Assembly (NCBI GenBank): GCA_037127315.1
Contig: JBBBDQ010000348.1
Location: 186,001 to 250,000, forward strand
Reading direction: 5' to 3'
Source of the DNA: Ascarosepion bandense
Taxonomy: Eukaryota; Mollusca; Cephalopoda; Sepiida; Sepiidae
DNA: 64,000 nt
Made by a program: the position numbers and the translations under genes. This document shows positions 25,395-36,779 of the stretch, in pieces; the stretch's first letter is position 1; each line of letters begins with the position of its first letter. The notes under the pieces were generated by a model. That model ran no database searches. It worked only from the letters and a program-made list of their open reading frames with translations, and was not told where the DNA came from.

Positions 25395-25428
25395 TCTTCC
25401 CCTTTACCGAAAAGATTTCAATATTCAC
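24757..25428 (-). pseudogene. LINE reverse transcriptase fragment (223 codons)
   Basis: The first 30 or so residues (IYLSIYLSI) are only translation of the GATA tract. True LINE sequence starts near residue 32 (GFCFARSMADLL). RT motifs in order: motif A LDISKAFDRVWH at residues 61-72, VPQGFILGP at 119-127, and catalytic IYADDTTIYS around 147-156 with both aspartates intact. It would catalyse target-primed cDNA synthesis in an intact element. Here it lacks the N-terminal half of the RT and the endonuclease, and a frameshift breaks it from the C-terminal domain downstream. Confidence 0.85.
25335..25394. repeat. (TA)n and (GATA)n microsatellite at LINE 5' junction
   Basis: A short (TA)n at 25335-25348 is followed by about ten GATA units at 25353-25394, immediately upstream of the minus-strand LINE 5' end. 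Confidence 0.95.
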
Positions 25429-25439
25429 ATATATGACCT

Positions 25440-26798
25440 TAGTGTTTTTGTAGTGTTTACGTATTTACATCTAGGATAATCTTCCAATGTCTAGGGAATT
25501 GTCTCCCCTTGAGGCCACTGACTACTCCTTCATATGCTTCTGTCTTTCTTAACTAAACTCTGTTACCTATAGTTTTTTCCTTTATTGCTCCCCATTTTCT
25601 GAGGGTTGCATTATATTAGACATAATAGCTGATAGTATAGAATAGGCATTTTCTCTCCATCCATCTGCAAACATCTTTGCCATTGATGACTTTAATGCTG
25701 ACCACAACATATGACTTATATATTCTAAAGGTACTGATGTTGCTAGTGTTCAGTTTTTCTATTGACTGATTCCTTACTCAGATTGTAGACTTCCCTACCC
25801 ATTTTCCATACAAAACCAAGCAAAATGCTTCTCTATTTGATTTATTTCTTACCTCCTCTTCTTGCTCTTGCTGAGATTCACAACACTGCCCTCTTGGTAT
25901 TTCTAACCACTTTGTAGTAGCTACTGATATTTTGTTCCAATCATGTATTAACCAAGGAATCCCTTATCTACAAGACTTCTTTCCATTACTGGTTGGAACT
26001 CACTCTGTCATTTTCTTCATGATGCCCCTTGGAATGACATCTTTAACCACCCAGTTGAAAACTGTGCAACTGAGATTTCTTCTTGGGTCAAATCTGGCAT
26101 GGACACATTTATCTCTTCTTAGAAATACCAGTTAAAGTCTCAACCCTCTCCATGGTTCATACCACCTTGCTTGGCTGCTGTAGCACACAGAAACTACTCT
26201 TTTTAGCTAAGCCAGCATAATGGCTCTCATCACAATAAGTGCTTATTCATTGCTGCTAAAAATAAACATAAATGAGTCCTAAAAAGACCAAAGTTCCTGT
26301 TTGCTAACTGAATGAGGCACTATATATCCTCCAGCAACTTTGGCTATAATAATTACTGGCAACACGGTAATATGTTGTTGCATAAGCCTGATGTCTCTAT
26401 TCCTTTCTTCTTCAATGAATTTGAGGTGTTATCATCTTCTACTGATAAAACTGAATGCTTCTTCTCAAACTCTACTCTTAACTCATCTAAAATATCCCTT
26501 CCTATCTCCTCTCCTAGAACTGAGTCTCTGTTGCCTGATATGCATATAACCTCTTCCATGGTTTATTCTAATATCACTAACCTAGACCCCCACAAAGTCT
26601 GTGAACCCAGTGGTATCCCTGTAATAGTCATTAAGAAGTGTTCTGCCTGCTGGAAGTCATCATCTGTTGTTCCAGTTTGAAAGAACTTTGGTGAGCTTAT
26701 CTATTCCTTACAACTATCAGCCAGTTATCCTTCTACTTCTATTTGACACACTCTTAGAGACCCTAATCAAAGCTGAATTGGTTCATTTCTCATCACAA
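25440..26798 (+). mobile_element. Jockey/CR1-like LINE, left part (endonuclease end, start of RT)
   Basis: Decayed plus-strand ORF2. Endonuclease-like pieces include RELSPLEATDYSFICF near 25490-25530 and FAIDDFNADHN near 25677-25710, the latter resembling the GDFNAHH motif of apurinic-type endonucleases. Linker and RT start follow: SIPFFFNEFEVLSSSTDKTE near 26398-26457, then NLDPHKVCEPSGIPVIVIKK near 26580-26637. The longest open segment is 26312-26680 (122 codons). The element breaks off near 26798, where an RTE-like LINE begins, and resumes at about 28064 with the next part of the RT. Confidence 0.8.
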
Positions 26799-28063
26799 CT
26801 GATCATTTGAATCCTGATGAATAGAGGGAGAAGCAGAATCAGGCCAGTGATAGAACAAGAACAGTGTGATTTCGTTAAAGACACAGGAACAACGAATGCC
26901 ATATTTATGATTAGGATGCTTTCTGAAAGGGCAATACAAATGTAGAAGGACTTATACCTGTGTTTCATTGATTATGCGAAGGCGTTTGACAAAATACACC
27001 ACAAAGAATTGATGGAGATGCTCAGCATATTTAGAAAAGACTTGAGAGTAATCAAGAATCTTTACTGGCAACAGTAAAGAATCTTTACTTGCATATGGAC
27101 AGGTAATGAATTGAGTAAATATACAAAGATTGAAAGGGGCATAAGAAAAGGATGTGTCTTTTCACCGGATCTGTTCAACTTGTACAGCAAGAATAGTTTG
27201 AGGATCCTAGATGTTATACCTAGATTCATAATTGGAGGCCACAATTTAAACCAACCAAAGATACACATATAATACAGTGCTGATAGCAGACACAGAAAGG
27301 AAACTACAAGACCTCCTACAGAAAGTAGCTGAAGAAAGTAACAAGAAAGGACTAGAAATAAACTGCAAGAAAACCGAATGCATGGTCATCAGTAAAAAGG
27401 GTAGCCCAATATGCCAAATACAGGTTGCGGATACTAGAATCAACCTGGTACAAAAATTTAAATAACTGGAAAGTGTTATAACAGAAGACGGAAAGTGCAA
27501 CACAGAGATCCAAAGGCGAATTGGGCATGGTGAAGGAAGCATTCCAGAAATTGAGTAAAGTATTAAGAAACAGGACAATTTTGCTAGAAAAAGGGAATAG
27601 AGTACTGGATTGCTACATGCTGTCCGTCCTTCAATATGGCAGTGAATGCTGGACAATATCATCAAAGATAAAAGAAAAAACTTGAAGCAACTGAAATGTG
27701 GTTCTACAGAAAGATGCTGTGAATATAATGGATCAAGCATATGAGCAATGATGAGGTCCTAGAAATGATGGAAACAAAAAGAAAATTAATACTGAGCATC
27801 AGGAAGAGACAGCTGAAGTTCCTGGGACATGCAATAAGGAAGGAGGGCTTGGAGAACCTGATACTAACAGGCCAGATAGAGGGAAAAAAAGACAGGGGAA
27901 AGCAATGGATAACATATTTAAAGGACCTAATCAGGTGGATGTTGGGACAAGGGTTGCATGGTGTAACAGGAGAAGGTGTGCTCAGAGCCACCATGGATAG
28001 GGAAATGTGGAAAGCCATGATCACCTACGTCCTGAAGAGACAGGACACATAGAAGAAGAAGAA
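26799..28063 (+). mobile_element. RTE-like LINE, copy 2, inserted into the Jockey/CR1-like LINE
   Basis: 5'-truncated: it begins inside the RT (ILMNRGRSRIRPVIEQEQCD near 26810). It continues with CFIDYAKAFDKIHHKELME near 26965-27020, the [19 protein letters not shown] region near 27134-27190, VLIADTERKLQDLLQKVAEE from 27277, and KRQLKFLGHAIRKEGLENL near 27806-27862. The C-terminal tract runs to 28050 and resembles the RTE/BovB ending (DREMWKAMITYVLKRQ). The catalytic YADD has decayed to YTYN near 27265, so both aspartates are lost. The 3' end is a short AGAAGAAGAAG run, as RTE elements often end in a simple repeat rather than poly(A). Confidence 0.85.
27741..28052 (+). pseudogene. RTE-like ORF2 C-terminal fragment (103 codons)
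   Basis: Open frame SNDEVLEMMETKRKLIL, then KRQLKFLGHAIRKEGLENL, EGKKDRGKQWITYLKDLIRW and ATMDREMWKAMITYVLKRQ. This is the cysteine-poor C-terminal region downstream of the RT in RTE/BovB-type proteins. It is one of the least damaged parts of the element but stands alone without a functional RT. Confidence 0.8.
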
Positions 28064-28319
28064 TATGGCTTTCATTTCTCCAAGTCAACTGCTGATTTAT
28101 TGATAATGATTGCAGAAAGAGTCTATCATGCTCTTGATAAAAACAGTGAAGTCCTGGCTCTAGTCTGGGACACCTCACAAACCTTTTACAGGGTCTGGCA
28201 TTCAGGTCTTCTCCACAAGCAGAAAAGTTATGGTATCTCTGGACAAAATTTTGTGCTTTTTCAGTCTTTCCAATCAGATTGTGAAATAAAAGTTATCTTG
28301 AATGGCCACTCATCTATTA
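28064..28319 (+). mobile_element. Jockey/CR1-like LINE, right part (RT motif A region)
   Basis: Resumes the LINE interrupted at 26798. YGFHFSKSTADLLIMIAERV near 28064-28123 matches WFRFTRSTSDMLMTITEYI of the 45-kb LINE. VWDTSQTFYRVWHSGLLHK near 28165-28222 is a damaged motif A, and VILNGHSS near 28293-28316 corresponds to VVLNGHAS. It ends abruptly at 28319 where a minus-strand mariner begins. The PQG and YADD region is absent beyond the mariner. Confidence 0.8.
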
Positions 28320-28975
28320 TTATGATCTTGAATAAGTTCTCATTGATCTTTCAATGAAAGTAATGTTTTATTTGCAAACATGTCCTCAAAAGTATTGTCC
28401 ATCATTAGCCACTACTTTTCCCCATTTTTTGGCAACATTTAGAAAAACATGCCTTTTGAAGCTTACCACCAGTCAACCCATATTTTGGCATCTTCATTAG
28501 AATGAAAATGCTGCTGAGCCAGGCCATGTGCCATCAATCAGAACAAGTGATAATCAAATGGGGTAATGCTTGGTAAATATGGTATGTGGAGTAGGACTTC
28601 TTATTTAAGCATTTCCAAGTAGGTTTTCACTTGTTTTACATGTGGTTTAGCATTGTCATGTTGCAAAATCACTTTGTCATGTCCCTACTCATATAGTGAC
28701 AGGTTTGTTTCTTTAATGCTCAACTCAAATGAATCAGTTGTAGACAATAGCAATCTCCCATGATGGTTTTGGTTGGTTTGAGCAACACTTAATAAACAAC
28801 ACCCAGCTGATCCCACCAAATTCAGAGCAGAAGTTTTGAACTATGGATATTCAGCTTTGCTGCTGATTGATGTATGACCAAGCTTACCTCACAATCTTCT
28901 ACCCTTATGCTTATCATAGTGTATCCTTTTCATCACTGAATGTTGCTATGAATAATGTAAAATGGAATTATAGCT
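28320..28975 (-). mobile_element. mariner transposon remnant, C-terminal half
   Basis: The minus-strand translation gives the mariner order IHYDKHKGRR near 28905-28932, the LVGSAGCCLLSV block near 28790-28830, and VILQHDNAKPHVKQVKTYLE near 28606-28668 with catalytic Asp. PFDYHLF near 28540-28561 keeps the third Asp. LAQQHFHSNEDAKIWVDWW is at about 28470-28525 and VVANDGQYF near 28390-28415. The terminal sequence at 28320-28341 (tatgatcttgaataagttct) matches the mariner end at 785-806, so both belong to one family. The N-terminal DNA-binding half and left inverted repeat are missing, and stops interrupt the frame. Confidence 0.85.
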
Positions 28976-28999
28976 GGACTAACAGGAAAAAATCAAATT

Positions 29000-29720
29000 A
29001 AATTAAATTACCTATGACTAGTTGTATCAAAGTCATAAAATAATATTTTCTAAGCATTTATCTTGTATGCTTTTTTTAGTAAATTCTTTAAAAACAAATT
29101 ATGCCAGTTGATGCTCAGATAAAGCTTAAAGGTATTCTGTTATTTTCCATTACCAATAAATATATCAATATATATTTACTTATGGTATTTTATCTGAACT
29201 ATAAAAAGATGGCAATAAAATCTTGTAAAATAAACTGAGTCAAATAGAGTCTGAGAATTTTAAAATAAATTACAATAAATAAATATATCTTATTGATTTT
29301 TATTTTAAAAAAAATCTTTAGTATCAAAGTACAAGTGTCAGTTTAATATCTGATTTAAAGAATTTACCCTGTGGACACAAGTTGCATTGCTTATTTTCTC
29401 AGAATCATTTTATGGTAATATTCCTAAATGATGATTCCATCAATAAAAGAAAAACTTATTTATAAAAGAAAAGTTTGTTTTTTTCAAAAAATGCTCATTT
29501 TGACATAATGCTTTTGTTTTTTTAATGGATCCTATCAAGGTTAAATGTGTATAACAACCTTTTGCAGTTATTATGTATGTTGGATAATAATAGGTTTGAT
29601 AAAATAATCATCCAGTAATAATTATTTTGGCCCTTTTTCGTCAAACACATCCACTTATGACAAATACAATAAAAAGAAATATAAGAAAACCAAAACAAAA
29701 AAATCACCTACTCCACTCAG
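29000..29720. other. AT-rich stretch, nothing recognised
   Basis: Non-coding spacer between the mariner and the next LINE. No repeat family recognised. Confidence 0.45.
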
Positions 29721-29722
29721 CA

Positions 29723-32490
29723 TTCTTTTTTCAATATTTGTGGTATATGTTCCAATTTCTACGCTGTTGAATCTTTTCTCTGGAAATGGTTTGCAGATAT
29801 CTTTGCACTTTGCGAAACCAATTTAAATTCTTCCATTTCTTCCAACAAATTCTCTGTTTCAGGCTATATTTCTCTTTGCCATAAACATTCTATGATACAT
29901 ATGCATGGCCTTGGACTTCATATCTGGAAAAATCTGTCAATGGCAAGGTAACTGTCTCTTGAATCCCCAGAATATTCTTTCATGTCTTTTTAAGTTCTAT
30001 TATTGCATTCTGCTATCTCTTCTTCCTTTACTACATCTCCCTCCTATCAGGACTGTAGTACACTAGACAAAATTTCTGACACTATAGAAAAGGCTCTCCC
30101 TCTCCACTCTTCTGAAAAATATTTTTGTGTTTGTTGATTTTAATGCTGACAAGTGGCTTAAGCATTCTAATGTCACTGACATCGTTGATATTCAGATTTT
30201 CTATTTTCCCATAGCTCAGTCTTATGCAAATAGTGAATTTTGCAATTTATTTCCTTAATAATTCTGGTCAACATGTTTCTTACTAGATTTATTCCTTACA
30301 TCCACTCCCACCTCTTTTTGAGTTTCACAACTTTGTTCTCTTGGCAATTCAGATTTATTGACATTCCATTCCAGCCATCCTTTAGACAGGAACCTCTTAT
30401 GCACAAGGCCTCCTTCGAAAACCAACATGCTGACTAGGATTAACTTTGGGGCTTTCTTTGTGGTGCTCATTGGATTGGATTGATATTCTTAACCTTCCTA
30501 TTCAGAATTGTGTCAGTGAGTTTTCTTTCTGAGTCAAAGCCAGCATAGATGTTTTTGTACCAGCTCAGAAATATCAGGTAAAATCCAAACCCTTTCTATG
30601 GTTCACACCAAACTGTTCAGTCACCATAGTCCACAGGAACACATTTTCTTGCTGTATAAACTTAACAGGTTTGATTACAACAGATGCTTATTTGTAGCCT
30701 CTAACAATTTTGGCTCTTGTGACTACTGGAGGCTATATAATAGTATATTAAATAAGAGGAAGTTTCCTATTCCTCATCTTTTCACTAAGTTTGGGGTGTT
30801 AATTTCTGCTGATAAAGCAAATTGTATTTCTTATAGGTTCTCTGCAAACTCTGCTCTAGACTAATCTTGAGCACTCCTACCTGACTTTCTATTAAGAATT
30901 GAGTCTCTGCTAAGTGATATGAATATAAATCCTTACATGTTTTCTATTATCATCTATAATCTAAATCCTTACAAAACATGTGAACCTGATGATTTCCTGT
31001 AATAGTCCTTAAGAAATATGCTTCTGAATTGGCTCCTGTTATCTCTAAACTGTACAATAAATGTGTCACTGCTTTTTGCTTTCCAGTTTGTTGGAAATCC
31101 TCTTCTGATGTCCCAGTCTTTAAGAGCTCAAGTGAACAATCTGACCCCTCAAACTGATGATGTATTAGCCTTCTACTACATTTTCGTGAATTACTTGAGG
31201 TCATAATCAGCTTGAAATTGGTTAAGTATCTCACTTTGTAGGGCCTTCTTTCAGAAAAGTAATATGGCTTTCACTTCACTGTGTCAATTGCTGATGTACT
31301 AATGATTATTGTTGAAAGAGTCTATCAAACTTTAGATAAGACTAGTGAAGCACAGACTGTTACATTGGACAGCTAAAAAATCTTTGACATTGTTTGGCTT
31401 ATTGGTCTTTTCCACATGTTGAAAGGCTATGGTATTTCTGGATGAATTTCTGATTCAGTCTTTCTTATCTATTTGTGAAATGAAACTCTTCTACATCATT
31501 TTGTACCAATGTACATGTCCCCAAGGTTTCTATCTGTGAACCTACATTGTTCCTATTTTTTCTCAATGATCTTCCTGTTGACATCAACTCTCAACTTGAT
31601 ATCTATACTGATGACCCAAACATTTACTCCTATTTTGATAATAAATCTGAAGGGAATTGAAAAATTATGATCTGAAAAATTATCTTATTGTTAACTAAAG
31701 CAAAAAATGGCCTGTTAATTTTAATGACTTCAAAATAAAATTTTTTCTGTTAATCACCTAAAAGAACCTTTCCTGCTAATCTCCATGAGAGTGACTGGTT
31801 GTGCCTTCTTAGTCTAACATTCCCAGTTGATATGGAGGAGAAAGACTATATGGAATCTACTGCTATTTTTGCTGCTAAAAATTTTGGTTCATTTTGTCAC
31901 ACTAGATAATTTTTCTCTCCATAATCTATTTTGCAGATTCATAAGTTGTTCATTGTTGCTTTGAATACTGCTGATAGAGTGCCCCTGCTGTATATTTAGA
32001 GATTCTTGATAAAATCCAAAGAAGAATCAGCAATATTATTATCCTGACCTGGTGTCTTGATTTCAGTTACTTTCCCACCTCTATAACATAGCTTCCCAGT
32101 GTATTTTCTATAAATACTTTCATGGTAATTGTTCAGATGAACTCTTAGTTAAAGTGCCTAGATTTTATGACTGTAAATGTTGTCAGCAAGATATTAATAT
32201 TTGTAGTCAAAATGGATAGATCTAACAGTAGGTTCTATGCTAACAATTTCTTTTCTTCTTGCACTTCTTGCCTTTCAAACTCTATTCTGGCTTCATACTT
32301 TCTGGTCAATTTTGATCTTCAAAAATTTAAATGCAATATCATTGCTATCTACTGTCTTCTTGACTACTTTTCTAGTCTTCTTGCTCCCCGATGTTTCCTT
32401 TGTTTTCGTTTTTCTACACCCAACAAAGCCCTTGTGTCTTAGTAGCTTTGCTGCTTTTTATGGGGTGATATAATTAAAAAAATATAATCT
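29723..32490 (+). mobile_element. Near-complete but decayed Jockey/CR1-like LINE (endonuclease + RT)
   Basis: The most complete LINE layout in the window. The endonuclease start is SNFYAVESFLWKWFADIFALCETNLN-like (29745-29830; ALCETN matches the catalytic-Glu motif), and CVCDFNADKWLKHS-like lies near 30127-30170. The linker LFTKFGVLISADKANC is near 30778-30826. RT pieces include YGFHFTVSIADVLMIIVERV near 31262-31325 and PQGFYL near 31520. DIYTDDPNIYSYFDNKS lies at about 31600-31648, where YADD is YTDD but both aspartates remain. IQRRISNIIILTW-like is near 32012-32050. The C-terminal frame ends near 32442, followed by an A-rich tail. Many frameshifts; inactive. Confidence 0.8.
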
Positions 32491-32579
32491 AATCTATACT
32501 AATCATTTTAACATGAAATTATACAGAAATTTATGAAACTGACATTAGCTAACATATTTGAATTTTATTTGCTTTAAAA

Positions 32580-32622
32580 TTATTATTTTTTTATTCAATA
32601 CTCATATTTGAGTGGATAGTCT

Positions 32623-32674
<52 letters not shown>

Positions 32675-32917
32675 GCAGTACATTATGATTTCCACCAGCC
32701 TTAATCATTTGAGAAAAAAATAGAAAACAGGAAAACATCTATTTAAAGATTAAACTGGATCTTGTCAGCCATGATGTCTTTTGTAGTCTAGTGGTAAGAC
32801 ATGTTGAATCTAATGATGGCATCTGGGGGTATGCAGGTTGGATTCCTGCTGGAGGATAGATATTTTTCAAATCAGATTTTTCAAAGAATTAAGGTTGGTG
32901 GAAATTATAATATACTG

Positions 32918-32977
<60 letters not shown>

Positions 32978-33018
32978 CAGACTATCCTCTCAAATACGAG
33001 TATCCAATAAAAAATAAT
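32580..33018. mobile_element. Fold-back element: inverted arms around a tRNA-like core
   Basis: The arms at 32580-32712 and 32881-33018 are inverted copies of each other over about 130 bp. The outer tatttgagtggatagtctgt is at 32605-32624; its partner reads caaatacgag and agactatcct. Inner parts tttccaccagccttaat and attaaggttggtggaaat also pair. Each arm carries a (TA)n tract at the same place (32625-32669 and 32926-32974). The 168-bp core holds a tRNA-like segment with A box tagtctagtgg at 32784-32794 and B box ggttggattcc at 32836-32846. No open frame. This could be a MITE that captured a SINE, or a SINE-like unit that acquired inverted ends. Confidence 0.7.
32772..32858 (+). other. tRNA-like segment (Pol III A and B boxes)
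   Basis: A box at 32784-32794 and B box at 32836-32846, start to start 52 bp, within the range of Pol III type 2 promoters. The ends do not form a convincing acceptor stem by eye, and no CCA or anticodon loop is clear. I read it as tRNA-derived rather than as a functional tRNA gene. Confidence 0.55.
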
Positions 33019-33019
33019 G

Positions 33020-36000
33020 CTAAAACAAATAAGATTCAAGCATTAAACACTTATTAGACGTTTTTGATATGCATAATTTTATAAGAGGTTGATAAAATCA
33101 TAAAAGCCAGAATGTTTAGTAACTTATTACAGGTGTTAAACAAGTAATATTTGAAGTGCTGGTAATTTAACAAATTTGTTGTTTACTGAATATTTTCTAC
33201 ACACCTCGCTCACACACATATATAGACAGATGTTTTATGAAAATCTGGTGAGTACAAAGACATATGTATAATTATCATTGTCTTTGTAAAATGTAAACAT
33301 GAAAAGTTTACTGCCATCCATCAGAATGAAATATTTTTGAACAAAAATATTTCATCCTTTAACTAATGGAATTTATTGTGTAGTAGCATAATAATTCTCT
33401 TGTATGTTGTACGTTTCTTGATTTGTATTTACTGGTGTCTTTTGATTTATTTAAGTCTATAATGTCTGCTGTAAATATAGTTTAGGAAGAAAAAGAAAAA
33501 AGTTATTATCTGTCTTCAAACTAGAGAAGTAATAATATTTGCTTTTTCTTCTTTTGTATCTATTCAGTATCATGACTAACTGGATTTCTATCAGATAACA
33601 CTGCTTTTGTCAGATTATGATGTTCCATTTCCAATTTCACATTGGATTACAAATAACATTATAATTCTATCTTTTTTCAATCATTCAGCATTAAAAGATT
33701 TTGGAGATAACTTCCTGCCTATAGGTTATTATCAGAGAAATACCATGACAGGATACATTGCTTAGGGATGACATTATCATACTGCTTTTGACTCATAAAA
33801 TGACTAAAGTTTGGTGTTATGTACTCTCTTTTGTCTTATTACAATCATCATGAATAAATCATATAACAGGCATATTCATAAAGAAAGCCATTTAATTTAT
33901 TTGCAGTGCAATTATTTTTATCAGTTTTATTCTAAATATAAATCAAGCTTATTATGTTTGACTGGTCACTTCAATTTTGAAAATTCACAAGAGAAAACAT
34001 GCTGCAAAATTATTACAAAAAGAAAATGCAAATTAAAAGTAATAGAAAAAGTTCAGTTATGGATAAATTATCCAAAACAGAATACAAATAGAAAGTGTGT
34101 GAAAAGCAAGAATAACCATTGTTTTTAAAAAGGAACAGTGGATGAAACATTGTTTACTGGCAATTCAACAGAGAATATTCAAATGATTCAAGTGCATATT
34201 AAAGTGCATATTAAATATGGGGTTGAAAAATAATTTTATTGCCTTGTTTAAAATTGAAATTAATGATAGCCATTTTCAACAAAGTTTTAGAAATAGAATC
34301 TCTGTCATAAATAGCTGGAGAGAGGAACATGTTCACCTCTAATTGTTCAGAAAAATGAACTAAAATGAAAATAAAGAAATTCTAGAACAAAAACTGCAAA
34401 TGTTTTAATTTGATCCTTACTTTTTGATGGTATTGTTAGTTTTTTAAAAAAGGTTGAAATAAGAAACACTTGCAGTGTTAAAAGTTTTAACTATGGATAT
34501 AAATTATTGTCTGCTTTGTTTGATCTGTGCTTGTCTCTCTAAATAATTTTAAATCTTATTGTGTCCTTGCAGTCTTTTCACCATATTCCAGAATATTCTC
34601 TTACTCAATAAATGCATTGTGGTATGATAATGTTGAAAGATCAATAGTGCAACAGTTTGAATCTGAAAATCTTTGGTCCCAAACCTTTCTACCTGAACCC
34701 TAAGATTTCCTCCTTGAGAGAGTAACTCCACTTGAGTGATCTATGTTTTAGTTTATTAGAAACTATAAAAAAGGTGACATTGCAAAAACAATAAATATAT
34801 ATGAAGGGAGAAAGTAATTATAATTATGATAAAATACACCTAAACTAGAGAGGATTTATGATGATAAATTTTAACAAAGAAAAACACACTGAGACCTTTT
34901 GAAGTGCAAAACAAAAAATATTATTTTTTTGCTGTCAGTTCAATCAAATTTGTACTTAGTTTTTATCTTGGTTAATTTTTCTATAGTTTGCAGACTTAAA
35001 AACACATGATATTTATGCCACCTTGGTATTTAGCTTCTTGAAAATTGTTTTTTCAGTACTTTATAAAATTTACAGCGTCCTAACAGATCACATAAATTTA
35101 CTTATTATATTTGGAATATTCACAGGGTAAGTGTATGTATGTAAATTATAGGTTTACTTGTAGAACATGGACTATTTTAATTTTATATAATATTACCAAT
35201 GGAACAAAAGAAAATTGATTTGACACAAAACAGTTCACAAAACAGTTCAAAAAGCAGCTTCACATTTGGTATTTTTTAGGTTTGTATGTTTCTATAATTT
35301 CAATTCTGTAAAAGGAGATTTATAAATTTTCTTCTAGCAATTATTGTTAAGAAAATGTTTTCTTTTTAAGAACGGATGATTCTCCTCAGCAAGTGACAGC
35401 CAAGCAATGTTGTCATCTTGTTTTAATGAATAAATCTACAACAATGAAAGGTTGCTCTATAAAAAAACATGAAAGAGAACGAATGAAAGAATGTTCAGCA
35501 GTTTCTATCATTGTGTATGACAAATAAGTAAGTTCGGGAGAACAGTATCCCCATTTCCATGCCCCCAAATGGAGAGATATCAGTGTTAATGGGTAAAATC
35601 AATTTTAACATTGCTCATTGCAGGTAAAAGGGGAAAAATAACTGATACAAATTTCTGCAAAAACAGACAATGACAATATTACAGACATCAGTTCAATATT
35701 CATGTCTTTCATTTAATGACTTAAATTTGTTTATTATGAAATTAATCAAGAGAATAATAGTTTGAGCAACTTTCATATATATTTTCATCATCAACAATTT
35801 CACAAGGGCATTATATAGGAAACAGCCACTTCCTCTTATAAAGAATAATTTATTTCAACATAATAGCAAGAATGGAGTAGCTTTATATTAGTAGGTTAAT
35901 TAGATTTCTAATTTCATATCCAGAAGAATAATGGTTTTAAATATAATATTATTCTGAAGATACTGAAACTCACAAATTTAAAAGAATGCACTGTATTAAT

Positions 36001-36733
36001 ATTACAGGTTATCAAAATTCTGGAAGCCGTATATAAAAATTGAAATTCTGTCTGTAAGCAACAATGAATTTTATTATATGTTACTTCATTTTCTTATTTC
36101 CATTTAGTAAATCTGTAACATACATGTGTGAACTTATGCTCATAAAATCATGAGAAATCACTCTACTCAAAAGATAATAAATACAAATTCTGAAAAGATA
36201 AAAATAGCAATACACTTCTAAGGTTTATATCTTTGATTGCTGTATAAGAGTAACTAGTTATTTGTAAAATCATAAATTTAAAAACAATATTGACTGGAAA
36301 ATCTATTTGGATTTTTCAGAGAATCTAAGAATAAATCCTTGAAATAATAATAAGTTGAAGTTAAGATGATAATTTACTAAGATAAAGTCAGAAATATAAA
36401 TAAAAATATTAGATCAATGTTATTATTTCCTGCATAAAAGCCAGAGATCTATGTAAACAATTATTTTCAATTTGCTAGCATTGATTATTTGGTTCTGTAC
36501 TCACAAGCATCAATTCTTGACAAGTAAAAAGAAAAAATGATTAATGGAGACAGAGTTCAATAAGAAGATAATTTCTGTGAGTGTGAATAGAATAAAATAG
36601 AAATCAACTTTCTTTTTGTCCTGCATGAGATCACCTCTTGAATGTTAGAAAAATGAGTCAGCTGAATAATATATAAATTATTTTTAGCTCCAGAGGAGAT
36701 TAACAGATATAATGCTGAGAAGGTAAGAACAAA

Positions 36734-36735
<2 letters not shown>
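33020..36735. other. AT-rich non-coding stretch, nothing recognised
   Basis: The longest frame (33811-34128, 105 codons) is Lys/Asn/Tyr-rich as expected from AT-rich DNA, and matches no family. No exon or repeat family recognised. Confidence 0.45.

Positions 36736-36737
<2 letters not shown>

Positions 36738-36775
<38 letters not shown>
36738..36775. repeat. (TA)n microsatellite
   Basis: Pure dinucleotide run of about 38 bp. Confidence 0.95.
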
Positions 36776-36777
<2 letters not shown>

Positions 36778-36779
36778 TT

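Noticed and set aside
27246..28024. Minus-strand frames of 164 and 106 codons
   Set aside because: They lie antisense to the RTE-like ORF2, which has recognisable motifs; the antisense frames have none.
32772..32858. A functional tRNA gene
   Set aside because: A and B boxes are present but no convincing acceptor stem or anticodon loop can be drawn, and it sits between inverted repeat arms. tRNA-derived is the safer reading.
33811..34128. 105-codon frame rich in Lys, Asn, Cys and Tyr
   Set aside because: Composition is what AT-rich DNA gives by chance; no motif or homologous family recognised.
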